DNA from: Trichodelitschia bisporula
Lineage: Eukaryota; Ascomycota; Dothideomycetes; Phaeotrichales; Phaeotrichaceae
Direction: 5' to 3'
Assembly (NCBI GenBank): GCA_010356995.1
Contig: ML996692.1
Span: 1,215,344 to 1,279,343, forward strand
Length of the DNA stretch: 64,000 nt
Under the pieces are notes generated by a model, which was not told the DNA's origin, made no database searches, and was given only the letters and a program-made list of their open reading frames with translations. Position numbers and translations under genes: made by a program. This document shows positions 47,701 through 58,265 of the stretch, in pieces. Within the stretch, counting starts at the first letter, position 1. Every line of letters begins with the position of its first letter.

Positions 47701-49215
47701 CCTTAGGCGTCAGTGCTGTGACATTAAACGGGGGGTAGAGACGACGTTGTACACCAGACTTGTCATAGCAGCCGATCTAGGGGCTTAGTCCGACGTCAGA
47801 ATGTGGTGAAAGACTTACCTGCAGAATCTCGCCCATGCACAAGTCTCCCCCTGCGATCAGAAGGTCGGGACCGGCGAGGGTGTCTATGAGGAAAGTTGCA
47901 AATGCGGTGGAAACATTGCAGTTAAACCGGCCGGCGACCGAACGCGACGATTGCATCGAACTGTTAAGCCAGAGGTAGTGCACCGTTCCGTCCTCTTGAA
48001 CGAGATACAAGGCTTCCTGTTTTTTATCCTTCCACTTTTGGCTGCGGATGCACCGTGACCAAGCCGTGTACACCGGCAGCCTTTTGGAGCTGGCCCAGTG
48101 AAGGGGAACATCGCCTCCCGTGTCTGTGCGAGAAATGGATGACAGTTTGGGAGAGCCTGACAAAACGTCTTCAACAAGGATGATTGAGTAACCGGCTACG
48201 AGGAGGTAGCTAGGCGAATGCTCAAGGGGGATAATGAAGTGGAAACGTTCATAGTCTCGGCTGTCAGTAAGATATCCGTAAGGACCATTGGGGCCATACC
48301 CTTTGCTAGTTTGTAGGAGCGGAGGGACCGGTTTATCTTATCCGGGATGCCAGCCGCGTCCCAGAAGCATGTTACGATCGTGGTGTCATCCCCGTCACGC
48401 GTGACGATCACAAGAATGACCTGGTCTTCATCCTCTAGAAATCCGAGGCCAAGGATAGTGCCTTTCACTGCGATCGGTAATTCTTGTGACGCCGGGCGGA
48501 AGAGACCGGGATCCGGACTCCCCTGCATCTCGCGCTCCAGTATAGCTCGATCCTTGAGACAATACACCAGAACCTCCTCAGCGGTAGCGGCCACAGCGAG
48601 GGCCCTGCCCCTTGGATCGACGGCCAGATGCTTTCCTGGATAGCGACCCGGCAAGTTGCGGACCGGCAGGGGGATAATGCATTCTTGGAGATCGAGGATA
48701 CCATTTGAGGAGACTTTGTCGCCAACAAGGAAGCTGATATGTCCAGAGTCAAGCGTGAGCACCAAGATATGGAGAGGGAGGTAGGAGTTTGGGCGGCTCC
48801 GGGATGAATCGTTGACCTGGGGGGCATACTCTGCCGGAAGGACTTGCTCTCCAAGTACAGCTGCTGCTATGATCCTGGAGGTGAAGTCTGACTTTTTGCC
48901 AACGTCCTGAAGATGGCCATTCGGCAAGATGGTTTTGATTCGAATTTCGTTCTCCGTCACGAATATCAGTTCGTTCGCTGGCCGGTGGCTGATTCTGGCG
49001 GGGATAATGCTTTTGACCAAGGAACTGGGAATGAGCGTCTTTGACACAAAACCGAGGGCGCTGTTCGGCTTCCGTCTCCATCCACTCGGCAAGTGCTGAA
49101 CGTCCAAAAATCTCTGTGTAGGATCGCGGGCCTGGTTAGCATTGAGAATGGCGTCAATGGGGATGCGTCGAGTGGTGTATATCCCGTTGACGGAAACATG
49201 AGTTTCGATCTCCAT
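44759..49215 (-). CDS. MMS1_N / DDB1-CPSF160-like beta-propeller protein, apparent frameshift
   Basis: Exons 49215-47819, 47776-46735, 46689-45819 and 45770-44759 give about 1440 residues. The N-terminus (LIPSSLVKSIIPARISHRPA, ELIFVTENEIRIKTI) resembles the MMS1_N region of the DDB1/CPSF160/SF3B130 family, whose members scaffold Cullin-4 ligases, pre-mRNA 3' processing or the spliceosome. An Mms1-like role in replication-fork repair is possible but not provable here. In exon 1 the frame changes near 48320: ...TTIVTCFWDAAGIPDK is in one frame and PVPPLLQTSKGYGPNGPYGY with DSRDYERFHFIIPLEHSP in another. No intron in this stretch restores phase; the exon is one base short (or two long). Either a sequence error or a real indel. 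Downstream exons all join cleanly. Confidence 0.82.
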
Positions 49216-50322
49216 GCTGACCTAGCTTGCCGCGAGATTTGAGCTGATGAGAAGCGCCGCTGCGGGTGTTGAAGCTGGCGCGCGGCTTTGCTAACTAAAG
49301 CGGCACCTATGGGAAAGTAAGAAATAGTTCTAGGTCCCCGCACGGGCAAGGCTAGACGAACTGTTGGACTACCAGCGGTTCGGTGCGTCTGCACGACATG
49401 TCAGCAAATGTTTCGAGCGGCTGTTTCGGTCTGTCGAGGTGACAGTACCGGGTCCAGATCTCCAATGCACAATCACCAGACATCGAATCGGAGAACCAGG
49501 CGAGCGGATAATAGGCTAATGGCAGGCAAAAGCTAGGCGCTGGGTGGCGGTATCTGATGGATTGGACGCACGACAGAAGGCTAAAGCACGTATCCAGTCG
49601 CCGACGCCCTTATTCGAGCTGCGGGCTGCAAGCAAGGCAAGCCAGCCGGAAGATATTTGATTTACGTTTGAGATATCAACAGAGAGGAAGCTTGAAGGGA
49701 GGAAGGTACTGGTGTAGGAGGGATGATTACTGCAAGTGGGTTAGCCGCGACATGCATCACCGGTACCGCCCTGCGCCTGGCCTGGTGGAGGAGAGTGCAT
49801 TAAAATCAAGTTGCGAGGAATAGGTAAGTTAGGGAAGCACACGCACTTCCTTTATAAGACAAGATGAACAGAATGGGATTCTTTTAGATTCCCCAAAGCT
49901 TCATTGTGAGATCGACTTCCTGTCAACAACGTGGATTTGGGGGGAAACGGGACGGAAAGATGTTGGCGTCGCACGACATCAAATCTTGTCGCAAGTCAAA
50001 TGCGATAGCCCTACCATGGTCCGCCAAGCTTCCGGAGCGCGGGCAGCGGCATGAGGCGCCGACGACCTGCGACGTACCCTCGTACCTCTTCATTTTTCTC
50101 CCATCCGACTCGCTCTCCACGCCATATCGATCACCGCCTCAAAAAAGGAAAGGAGAGAGTCCATACGCATCTCCACAGTCGCCAGCTTATTCGAGAAAGC
50201 CTCGCCTTGCCTGTCGCTACCCGTCTATTCGGCCCGTCCCTTCGCTTCCACCCCTCACGCCCTCCGCGGCTTAACCCCCCACCTCCACCTGCAGTCGCGC
50301 TTCCACCCCAACATGGAGACAA
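49216..50322. other. Divergent intergenic region between the MMS1_N and TBC genes
   Basis: The 1.1-kb stretch should contain both promoters. No gene seen; short open frames on both strands lack features. The right part (50100-50320) is pyrimidine-rich leader. A short upstream ORF beginning at 50313 overlaps the TBC start. Confidence 0.4.
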
Positions 50323-51610
50323 ATGGCGGAGAACGGTGACGCAAGCCCTGCCAGCTCTGCGTGCGCTTCTGCACCCTCACCGCACGAAAAAGACAAGGCG
50401 GAACGCATCCTCGAGGCCTGCCGCAATCATGATCTAGACTCGCTCGCTGCACTGGCGACGTCACCCGGCGGGCTGGTCGATGACGCTCTTCGGCGGACTG
50501 CCTGTAAGTCATATTATCTATACATGTAGAGGAGTGGGGCCGTGTCTAAGATAGATCGCAGGGCCCGTGTTGCTAGGATGTACTGGTCCTCCTCCAGCCA
50601 GTGACGACGCAACACCATGGTCGGAGCTGCCGCCTCACCGCGACGAGGGTCAAGTCGCGCTGGACGTGAACCGATCCTTTGTCTTCTATCCCAACAACCA
50701 GTCCGATAAGGAGCTTGAAATCAGGAAGCAGCAGCTTTCGGATGTAATTGTGGAGACGCTACGCCGGCATCCATCGCTCTGTTACTTCCAGGGCTTTCAC
50801 GATATTGCCCAAGTCCTACTGCTCGTCTTGGGGCCCGAAGAGTCCGCATATGCAGTGCGGCGCCTCTCGCTCCTTCGCATTCGGGACTTCATGCTTCCAA
50901 CACTGACAGCCGCCCTTCAGCATCTGCATCTACTCCCATCGATATTGTATGCCGAGGATCCCGAACTCTGCACTCATCTACCACCCAACCCGTTCTTTGC
51001 GCTCTCTGCCACCATAACCCTCTACGCGCACGACATTGAGGAATATTCATCTATAGCACGCCTTTTTGACTTCCTCCTGGCGCGGGAAGCCGTTATGTCT
51101 GTCTACCTGTTTGCTGTCATCATTTTGGTGCGAAAGGACGAATTGCTCGAAGTGGGGCTGGACGAGCCAGAAATGCTGCACTTTTTGCTGTCCAAACTCC
51201 CGCAGCCCCTCGATCTAGAGGGTCTGATCGAGAAGACAATGTCGCTGTTCGAGCGCCACCCACCGGAGCGGCTTCCGTTCCGCGCTTGGCGCGGCATCTC
51301 GCAGTATAGCGTGCTCAAGACGACGAGGGATTACACCGCTTTGGCGCGCATGACGCTAGGTGATGGCGAGGAGTTGCTGGACATGCAGGCGAGGTATGTG
51401 CGTAGGCAGGAGGCGCTCCAGAAGCTAGTGGCCGGAGCCAGGAAGACGCTACGGACCAACAAACGTCCAATCATGTTTTCGCTCGCCATTGTCATGGGCG
51501 TGCTTGCAGTGTTCATGGGCCGCAAGAATGGGACCCAGCCTTACTGGAGCGGCCTTCTGTGGCCCGGGCTGTGGCAGAGCGGTAGGAGAGGGCTTGCTGC
51601 CCTATTTTAG
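50323..51610 (+). CDS. TBC-domain Rab GTPase-activating protein, Gyp8/TBC1D20-like, membrane-anchored
   Basis: Exons 50323-50503 and 50562-51610 join in frame to 409 residues. The TBC domain carries both catalytic fingers: DVNR (Arg98) and YFQG (Gln137). The layout, a TBC domain followed by a single C-terminal hydrophobic span (MFSLAIVMGVLAVFMG, about residues 370-390), is that of TBC1D20 and yeast Gyp8, GAPs for Rab1/Ypt1 on the ER. An ATG ten bases upstream (50313) is out of frame and opens an 8-codon ORF that overlaps the true start, which could lower translation. The intron is needed to make WPVLLGCTG. Confidence 0.9.
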
Positions 51611-51738
51611 GGCTTGGCTTGGATGGCGCAATGATAGGCACGAGTTATGAATCGATTATGGGACTGAAATGCTTGTGTCATGTTTATTCTACGAAGGCTG
51701 TAACATGACGAGCCATGGCCCCAATCCATGGTGCCCCA

Positions 51739-53715
51739 CTACCGCCCGAACGGAAACCACCGACTCTTGGTGGACTTCTTCTCCTCTTCCTGCTGCTTCT
51801 CTTCCGCAGACGTGTCCTTGACCGCCACCGCCGGCGACCGCCCAGGGTAGTCAATGTAGTTCCACGCCACATCCAGGAAAAGCGGCTTAACGGGAACAGG
51901 CTGCAGCTTCGGCGGCCAAGTGACGATGTTCTTGAGATCGACGGTCCCGGCCACGGGATACTCGTGCAGCTGCTTGATGACGGGATTAGCGGGTTGTTTC
52001 TTCGCCGCCGCGGTGGTGGCATCGGTGATTTTGCGCAGCTCGACTACGCCGTGGAAGTGGTACACGAGGGAAAGCAAGTGCTCGTGCAGGGATTTGGCGA
52101 GACTGGACTGCACGTCGAGTTTGGGGATTGGCGTGGGCGCTTCGGCGTCTTTGAGGGTGGACACGACGGTTGTGGCTAGGGACTGGGCGCGGAGGAGGAG
52201 GGATAGGGCTTCGCGGTAGTTGGAGATGAGGGCGTGCGAGTAGGCGATGTTCAGGCACCTGTAGCATTAGTATGCGTCAAACGAAAAGCGGACGACCTAC
52301 TTGAGTGCCTGGAAATAGGCCCGCCGGCCGTCTAGTTCCTCCACAAAAGTGGCGTCACGGGCAGCACCGCGCAGATCCTTGATCGAATCGATGCTCTGCA
52401 GAATGGCGTCGTATAGGACGATGCGTTCGCGCAGCCGCGCCACTTTGCGACCGTTGCCTTCAGAAGCCGCAGTCCATTCCTTGCCGTCTTTCCGCGGCCG
52501 CTTGGGCTTTCTCGCCGGCGGACCTTCCAGCGAAAGTCCGTCATCCGCACCGATAAGGACGCGGTTCCGGCCAACACGCCACCCGATAAGCTCGTAGTTG
52601 ACGGCAAGGCTCGTAACTCGGAGGTCCTGCATGCGAGGGTCAGACTCGGAAATCTTCTCCTTTTCATGCTCTTCGATGGCGTGGCGCGTTGCGTCGGAAG
52701 CGTCCTGGGCAGCTGTCATGACATCATCGTAGGCTGCGGCCCTGTCGCGCAATGGCAAGTCAGGGCTCGCTCCGGAGAGTGTGGCGCTCAGCTGCTCTTC
52801 GGCAGCACGGACGGCGGCGATGGCTTGTCCGATGGAGGCATCAACGATGTTGGCTTTCCGAGAGCGCCAGGAGATAGACGTGGGGAACTTGTCCCCGGCC
52901 TTGTCTGCACTCTCGCCCTCGCCCCCGAGCGCCGTCGGGTCGACTGCTTTGATTACTCGAGTGAGGTCCTCATCGTCGTCCGGGAACAGCCGACGCGCGA
53001 CTGACACGGATGGGACGGTCCTAGGAATGTGAGACTGGTAGGCGGCGAAGCGTATGCTGGGGTCTATGGTGCCGGATATCAGGTCCTTGAACAACTCTTG
53101 CTTTGTAGCCTTCAGGAGAGCGGAGTAGGCGACGCGAGCGGCCGAGAAGTTAACCAGACACTCCTGCCACTTTTCCCGCTGCGCTTCAGCATCAGTTCCC
53201 CGTTGGCTGGTAGCATGCTTCTCGAACTCCTCCGCACCGGACAGGGAAAACCGGTAGGCCTGCGCCTCAAGGACATCTTTGTCACTGGCACCGGTAGCTG
53301 CCTGGTTTCCGAGCAGCTCGGCCAGCTCCTTTGCGTGTTTGGCGGCTTTATTCAGACAAGTAACAACATGTTTGCGCCTTGAGCCGGCGTGGCTCTGAGA
53401 TGCGGCGTCTTCGCCAGTGGATTTGATGGACATGGCATGTGCCCAAGCCCGTTCGGCAGTAAGAAGGACCAAATGCACGAACCTCGGCCAGTTAGCTATT
53501 TTCTCACAGTCTAGATGAACATACTCCTTGTTGGCACCGATGTCTTCAGCGGTGACAGGCGCCTTGGGCGTAAACTTTGCGTTCTTCGGCGTCGCACGGC
53601 CAAGCTTCCTCCGAGCTGCGGCCAGCTGGCGCGAGAGCTGCGCGCGATATGCGCCATGGTCGCCGGCGAGGAAAGCGCTCTCGCGGTGCGAGACGACGAA
53701 TTCGGTGATGTTCAT
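51739..53715 (-). CDS. srp68: Signal recognition particle subunit SRP68
   Basis: Exons 53715-52301 and 52258-51739 join in frame through a 42-nt intron to 644 residues. The start MNITEFVVSHRESAFLAGDH and GAYRAQLSRQLAAARRKLG is the conserved RNA-binding end of SRP68; the rest is alpha-helical with TPR-like content, and the C-terminus (WNYIDYPGR...RWFPFGR) is typical of fungal homologues. SRP68 forms a heterodimer with SRP72 on the SRP RNA and supports cotranslational targeting to the ER. The gene converges on the TBC gene with 128 bp between stops. Confidence 0.94.
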
Positions 53716-54023
53716 CTTCGTGGTTGGCGTAGTGTATGGCGGGGTTGGAATATTGATGCGGAGAGCGGGGCGGAAAAGCTATGGATCCGGGGGTGCTAAG
53801 GGCTCTGTGACGAACCACCTTTTCACGCGATGCCACTTTTTTTGCCGATACAGCATTTATCGATTCTCTCAGGCACTTTGCGACACCTGGCTTCCTCCGT
53901 TTGGAAATGCAACTGCGTGCGCGCCAACACGCTCATGAATAGACCCACTTCCGAAGCTCTCTACTCCTCAGCATGGCACTCAATTCCAACAATAGCTACT
54001 TGTAACACCAAAAGTACATAGCG
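53716..54023. other. Divergent promoter region of srp68 and the PPR gene
   Basis: 308 bp between two diverging start codons. Nothing else seen. Confidence 0.4.
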
Positions 54024-57000
54024 ATGCTGGAAAAGGCGGTTCCATGGCTCGAAACGCCTATCCGTCACGTCTCACGTCCTGGTCAACTTGTATGCCGCCG
54101 ACAACTTGCGCAGGGCTGGTATCGCCGGGCCGGTCGGATCGGCTTCGTACACGCAACCAATGTTCCGGAAGCGTCCCGAAACGCTTCCCGACAGCGCCCC
54201 AGCCGTCCCTGGCCACGGTCCTCCGAGGCGCTCACGCCTCTGCCGAACCTCTCATCGTGTTCCGGAAAGTGGCCCAAAGTGTGCACTGGAAACGCCGAAG
54301 ATCCACCTCAATTACCTTGGACTTGCGTTCGACAGTACTCGACTCGACCTGGAGAGCAGCCGGTTGTCCTGAGTGTGCCTGGCCACTCTCCAGTTGGACT
54401 AAACGCACCATCTTTTGCCACCGAATTCGAGACACTTGGGCTACCTGAAGAGCTTGTTGAGTTAGTCTTGCAAGGCAGAGCGAAGGAAGCGCTGGAGAGG
54501 CTACTCGAACGGACCCTCCCGCCGCCGAAGTCATCAATATACGTAGCGATATGGCGGCTGTACCAGCGACTGGACCGTCTGGAGCGCACTAAGTCCCTCA
54601 CGGTAGATGTGTTGAACTACCTATCTTTCTCTGGAAGTCCAACAGACTTTTTATCCGCATTTAAGCAAGCTTTGTGGCGCAACGACGACGAGATTTCGTG
54701 TTGGCTATCTGTACTCGGTCGTCTCCAAACCGAGAACGGGTTCAGCACCGCCCTCATGTGTTACGACGAAGCGTCTCAGAATGCACCGCGGAGCTACTGT
54801 GGCGGCAACGTACTCCTCGCACACGCGATATTAAGGAAAGACTGGGCCGCTGCCATGCGGATATGCACACAAACGGCCGATGCTCCGTGGCATACCTCCG
54901 GCCGCCCAGGCCTAAAGCACGCTTGGAGGTACGTTGCCGTTCTCCCTGGCTCCCTGCGCCTCGCATCATCCTTTCTCGCCGACGCGAACGGCACTCTGGA
55001 CCTGACATCCCCAGAAGTCCGTGACCTTTGTGCTAAGTTCATCGGTGAAACAGCATGGCGGCTTTCAACAGAAGATCCCGTCGGCGTTTGGAAGCTCCTT
55101 CAAGAGGTGCACGCTCTGCGGCTGAGCTCTCCCGAGCTTTTTCTGCCTCTCATTTCCGAATTATGCACCTCTTTGGTGCAACTGGACCGCTTCGATCATG
55201 CTGCCCTAGCGCGTCGCAAGCTGCTCCTCGATGCCTTCCGTCTGTATCGCGAAGTGCATGCAACACCCCCTTGGAATGTACTGAAAAACATGCTGTCTAT
55301 TTTGACTCGGTCTTCGCTCCTGCCTACCCAGGATGTCGGCGACCTGACACTCATTGTCGTTGAAGACGTACATCGACTGTACCGTCAACTTCCCATCTTC
55401 ACCCTTCTACCCCTCATGAACAAGCACGCCCGCGCCGGTAACGTGGAAACGGTACGCAGGCTCTTCGATTCGCTACCGAAAGATGATCTTACGACGCGGG
55501 CCATGGTACGGCCTTTGCTATATGTCCATGCCCGGCGAAGCGAAGCAGAGAAGTGTGCCCGGCAGTTCGACCGGTTATGGAATGAATTCGGCTTGTGGCC
55601 AGATACGGAGTGCTGGAACATCCTGCTCTATGCCTACGCCCGTGCAAACGAAACTGAGAGGGCACTGCTGTGCTTCGACGACTTGCTGAACTCTGGCTGT
55701 CCCCCGGACCAGTACTCCTTTGGGACTTTGCTTAGCCTCTGCGCTCACCATGGGGACACTGATAGTGTCTTCGAACTGCTTGATCTGGCCCGGCAAAAGG
55801 ATGTGGCCATCAACGCGGTTATGTTTGGGAGTCTCGTTCTGGCGTACGTGAGGTCTGACAATGTTGCTGCTGCCGAAGATGCCGCGGTAATGCTCGCCGA
55901 AGCCCAGACACAAGGCAAGCTTGAAGGGCAAATTACGACGAGTTGGAACATAGTGCTTACGTCATATGCTGCGCGGAGAGACTATAGCAACGTTCAGCGC
56001 CTGCACAAGGAAATGCAGAGGCGCGGCATCCCGTCAGACAGCCTCACGTATGCGGCCTTGATGCTGGCTCTCTGTGCTAGCCACCAAACCAATGCAGCCC
56101 GCAAAATTTTGGAAAGGACCATGCCAGACAGTGGGATCCCCCGCTTAGCATCCCACTACGCCATTGTCATAACGGGTTTCGTCAAGCAGGACCAGAAATT
56201 TCTTGCGCTGGATGTCTATGAGAACATGCTCAAGGACGGCATCGCGCCGGACGCCAGCGCCAAACTCGCGTACTTACGGGCTATGTCACATGATGTCCGA
56301 TCTGAGATCAAGGAGCCCGACAACCAGACCAAACTGGTTGACGAAATAGTTAAAGAAGTGATGGCAGTGGAAGCGTCCGAGCTCTCTGGAAATGATCTAC
56401 GTCTGGGGCTGGGCCCGTGGAGGGGTGCACCGCCCATCGATTCCTACATTGCTCATCTCATCTTCAACTTTGGCGACGCCGGCTTGCCCCAAGTTGTCGA
56501 GAGACTGTACGAGCTTTACCAGTCTCAGCGGGTCGCGTCTGGTGAAAGCAGGACAACACCAATCGGGATTCTGAGCGCTCTCATGGTTAGTGATGTGCGG
56601 CAAGGAAACCATGATGCCGTTGCGCGATGTTGGACCCAGTGCTACACAATCGCCGTGGAGCAGGCCAATCTCCGGGAAGTTGCGACAGGCTCGGCTAGCG
56701 TCTCTGCCGGTGAAGGTTCTCCACCGTTTCCCACGAACACTTCCAAGACTATCTCCCTCGGTCGCAAGATGACTCCGCTGCACAGAAACATGCTCTCGCA
56801 GCCCTTGGTTCCGTACTTGAGGTCGCTGCGTGACCAGGAGCGGTTCTCAGATATCTATAGGACGGTTGCCGTACTACTGTCGCAGGGTTTCACTCTGGAC
56901 CACGGTGCGTGGAACATGTACATTCAGGCATTTGCTCGGACACCTTATTCAGCACACACGCTCGCTGCCTTTCGAGCTTGCGAGGACCATTTGATGGGCG

Positions 57001-57353
57001 GGTTCCCCGGTTGGGCGAAAAAGCCGCTTAACATCAAGTGGATGCAGCGGCGAAGCAAGTTCCTGGGGGGATATGAGCACATGGATGTGAGCAAGTTGAG
57101 CAGCAGATGGCACAGGCAACTGGCTCCCCACTTTGAGACGCTGTTAGTGCTGAAGGGGGTAGCGACCCGACTCACTGAAGCATTGGCACGCGACCAGGAG
57201 GGGGAAGTAGCGACGGACCGCGCGCTCTACGATTCGTTGTGGGGGTTCGCCCCGCAGACGATGGAGGCCCTTGAGACGATGCCGGAGGTAAAGGAGCCCA
57301 TCCGGCCAAGGGTGGAGATTGAGCGGGCATCGTCGGATCCGGTAGACACGTAG
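54024..57353 (+). CDS. Mitochondrial pentatricopeptide repeat protein (Cya5-like)
   Basis: Single exon of 1109 codons. PPR-type helix pairs occupy about residues 470-760, for example TECWNILLYAYARANETERA, QYSFGTLLSLCAHHGDTDSV, TTSWNIVLTSYAARRDYSNV, LTYAALMLALCASHQTNAAR and SHYAIVITGFVKQDQKFLAL. The Arg-rich N-terminus suits a mitochondrial presequence. Such long fungal PPR proteins, of which Neurospora Cya-5 is one, bind specific mitochondrial transcripts and support their stability or translation; which transcript is targeted cannot be read here. The regions before and after the repeats are helical and unassigned. Confidence 0.85.
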   Translation: MLEKAVPWLETPIRHVSRPGQLVCRRQLAQGWYRRAGRIGFVHATNVPEASRNASRQRPSRPWPRSSEALTPLPNLSSCSGKWPKVCTGNAEDPPQLPWTCVRQYSTRPGEQPVVLSVPGHSPVGLNAPSFATEFETLGLPEELVELVLQGRAKEALERLLERTLPPPKSSIYVAIWRLYQRLDRLERTKSLTVDVLNYLSFSGSPTDFLSAFKQALWRNDDEISCWLSVLGRLQTENGFSTALMCYDEASQNAPRSYCGGNVLLAHAILRKDWAAAMRICTQTADAPWHTSGRPGLKHAWRYVAVLPGSLRLASSFLADANGTLDLTSPEVRDLCAKFIGETAWRLSTEDPVGVWKLLQEVHALRLSSPELFLPLISELCTSLVQLDRFDHAALARRKLLLDAFRLYREVHATPPWNVLKNMLSILTRSSLLPTQDVGDLTLIVVEDVHRLYRQLPIFTLLPLMNKHARAGNVETVRRLFDSLPKDDLTTRAMVRPLLYVHARRSEAEKCARQFDRLWNEFGLWPDTECWNILLYAYARANETERALLCFDDLLNSGCPPDQYSFGTLLSLCAHHGDTDSVFELLDLARQKDVAINAVMFGSLVLAYVRSDNVAAAEDAAVMLAEAQTQGKLEGQITTSWNIVLTSYAARRDYSNVQRLHKEMQRRGIPSDSLTYAALMLALCASHQTNAARKILERTMPDSGIPRLASHYAIVITGFVKQDQKFLALDVYENMLKDGIAPDASAKLAYLRAMSHDVRSEIKEPDNQTKLVDEIVKEVMAVEASELSGNDLRLGLGPWRGAPPIDSYIAHLIFNFGDAGLPQVVERLYELYQSQRVASGESRTTPIGILSALMVSDVRQGNHDAVARCWTQCYTIAVEQANLREVATGSASVSAGEGSPPFPTNTSKTISLGRKMTPLHRNMLSQPLVPYLRSLRDQERFSDIYRTVAVLLSQGFTLDHGAWNMYIQAFARTPYSAHTLAAFRACEDHLMGGFPGWAKKPLNIKWMQRRSKFLGGYEHMDVSKLSSRWHRQLAPHFETLLVLKGVATRLTEALARDQEGEVATDRALYDSLWGFAPQTMEALETMPEVKEPIRPRVEIERASSDPVDT

Positions 57354-57623
57354 CTGTTCATGCGGGTAGTCCTCGCTGGAACGATATGTGTCAATTGTAC
57401 ATTAGATTATGACTGAATGTCAAAATTCAACTATTGCCATCCGTTGCGCCACTTGCTGCCATCCATTGCGCCAGTGCCTCGTAGCATAATCATCATGGTT
57501 CAGGACCCGCTGAAATTCTGGTCTCCCTTTTTATCACTTCTAATCATGCCCGAACCGAGGACCACCTGCCAGTCGACCATGAATTAGTCGTTATTCTGGA
57601 GTGGAATTCGGTTCTAACCCTAC
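57354..57623. other. Convergent 3' region of the PPR gene and the small gene
   Basis: 270 bp with no gene. It has a short direct repeat, CCATCCGTTGCGCCA/CCATCCATTGCGCCA, near 57437 and 57459. Confidence 0.4.
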
Positions 57624-57815
57624 CTATCTCATAGAAAGGTAGGCGAAGGTTGCCTCTTGCCTGGTCTGCCTTTCAGTGCGGGGCTTGTCGTCGACGACTG
57701 CTGTGGGTGTCCGGAGCGGTTGCTTCTTCATTAAGGACTTGAGGAAATCCGTGAGCCGGCTGGAGGTCGTCGAAGTGGTTTTCAGGGAGGCGGTCTCAGA
57801 CATGTTCTCTGCCAT
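57624..57815 (-). CDS. Small basic hypothetical protein
   Basis: A 63-codon frame starting MAENMSETASLKTTSTTSSR and containing LTDFLKSLMKKQPLRTPTA. It is Thr/Ser- and Lys/Arg-rich, without a signal peptide. The same frame is open upstream to 58037, so a longer protein of 137 residues starting at another codon is possible; I prefer the ATG at 57815 because the upstream part looks like leader. No family is recognised and coding is uncertain. Confidence 0.35.
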   Translation of the reverse strand: MAENMSETASLKTTSTTSSRLTDFLKSLMKKQPLRTPTAVVDDKPRTERQTRQEATFAYLSMR

Positions 57816-58265
57816 TGTTTTAAGCTGCAAGTAATTCGAGTCGAGGTTGATGTGCTGCGATGGATTGCGATTGATTGTGAGGAAGTACTGTCGCCTTGGA
57901 CTTGCCGCGTGGCATTTATATTCATCTGGTTGAGGGGTCCATTGGTCCCAAAGCGGACTGACTGCACCCTTGGAGTCAGAAATGTCAGCCATGGTGCGGT
58001 GTGCGAGTGTATTCATCCGGACACCGAATCCTAGCAAGACTCAACACGAGCCGCTGCGAACGACATGCACGACATGCACGAATCAGCGCCTGCTCTCGGC
58101 ATCTTCTGACAACCCATGGCGGTATACGCGGTGTCTGCCTGGACGCCAACATGTCAAAAGGCGTAAAAAAGCCACAGCAAGCAACGTTGATAGTTCTAGG
58201 CTCACATTTGAAGCATAGGCTTTTCTCGCATGCAAGTTTACCTAATTCTGACTGGTAGACTTCCA
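57816..58265. other. Region between the small gene and the M28 peptidase gene
   Basis: Both neighbours are on the minus strand, so this should hold the small gene's promoter and the peptidase 3' UTR. A short tandem duplication CGACATGCACGACATGCACGA lies near 58060. No gene seen. Confidence 0.4.

Noticed and set aside
48214-48330. Intron 48299-48261 (GTATGG...GACAG) to explain the MMS1_N frame change
   Set aside because: It keeps the wrong frame and would remove residues that fit the family; the frame change lies upstream of it.
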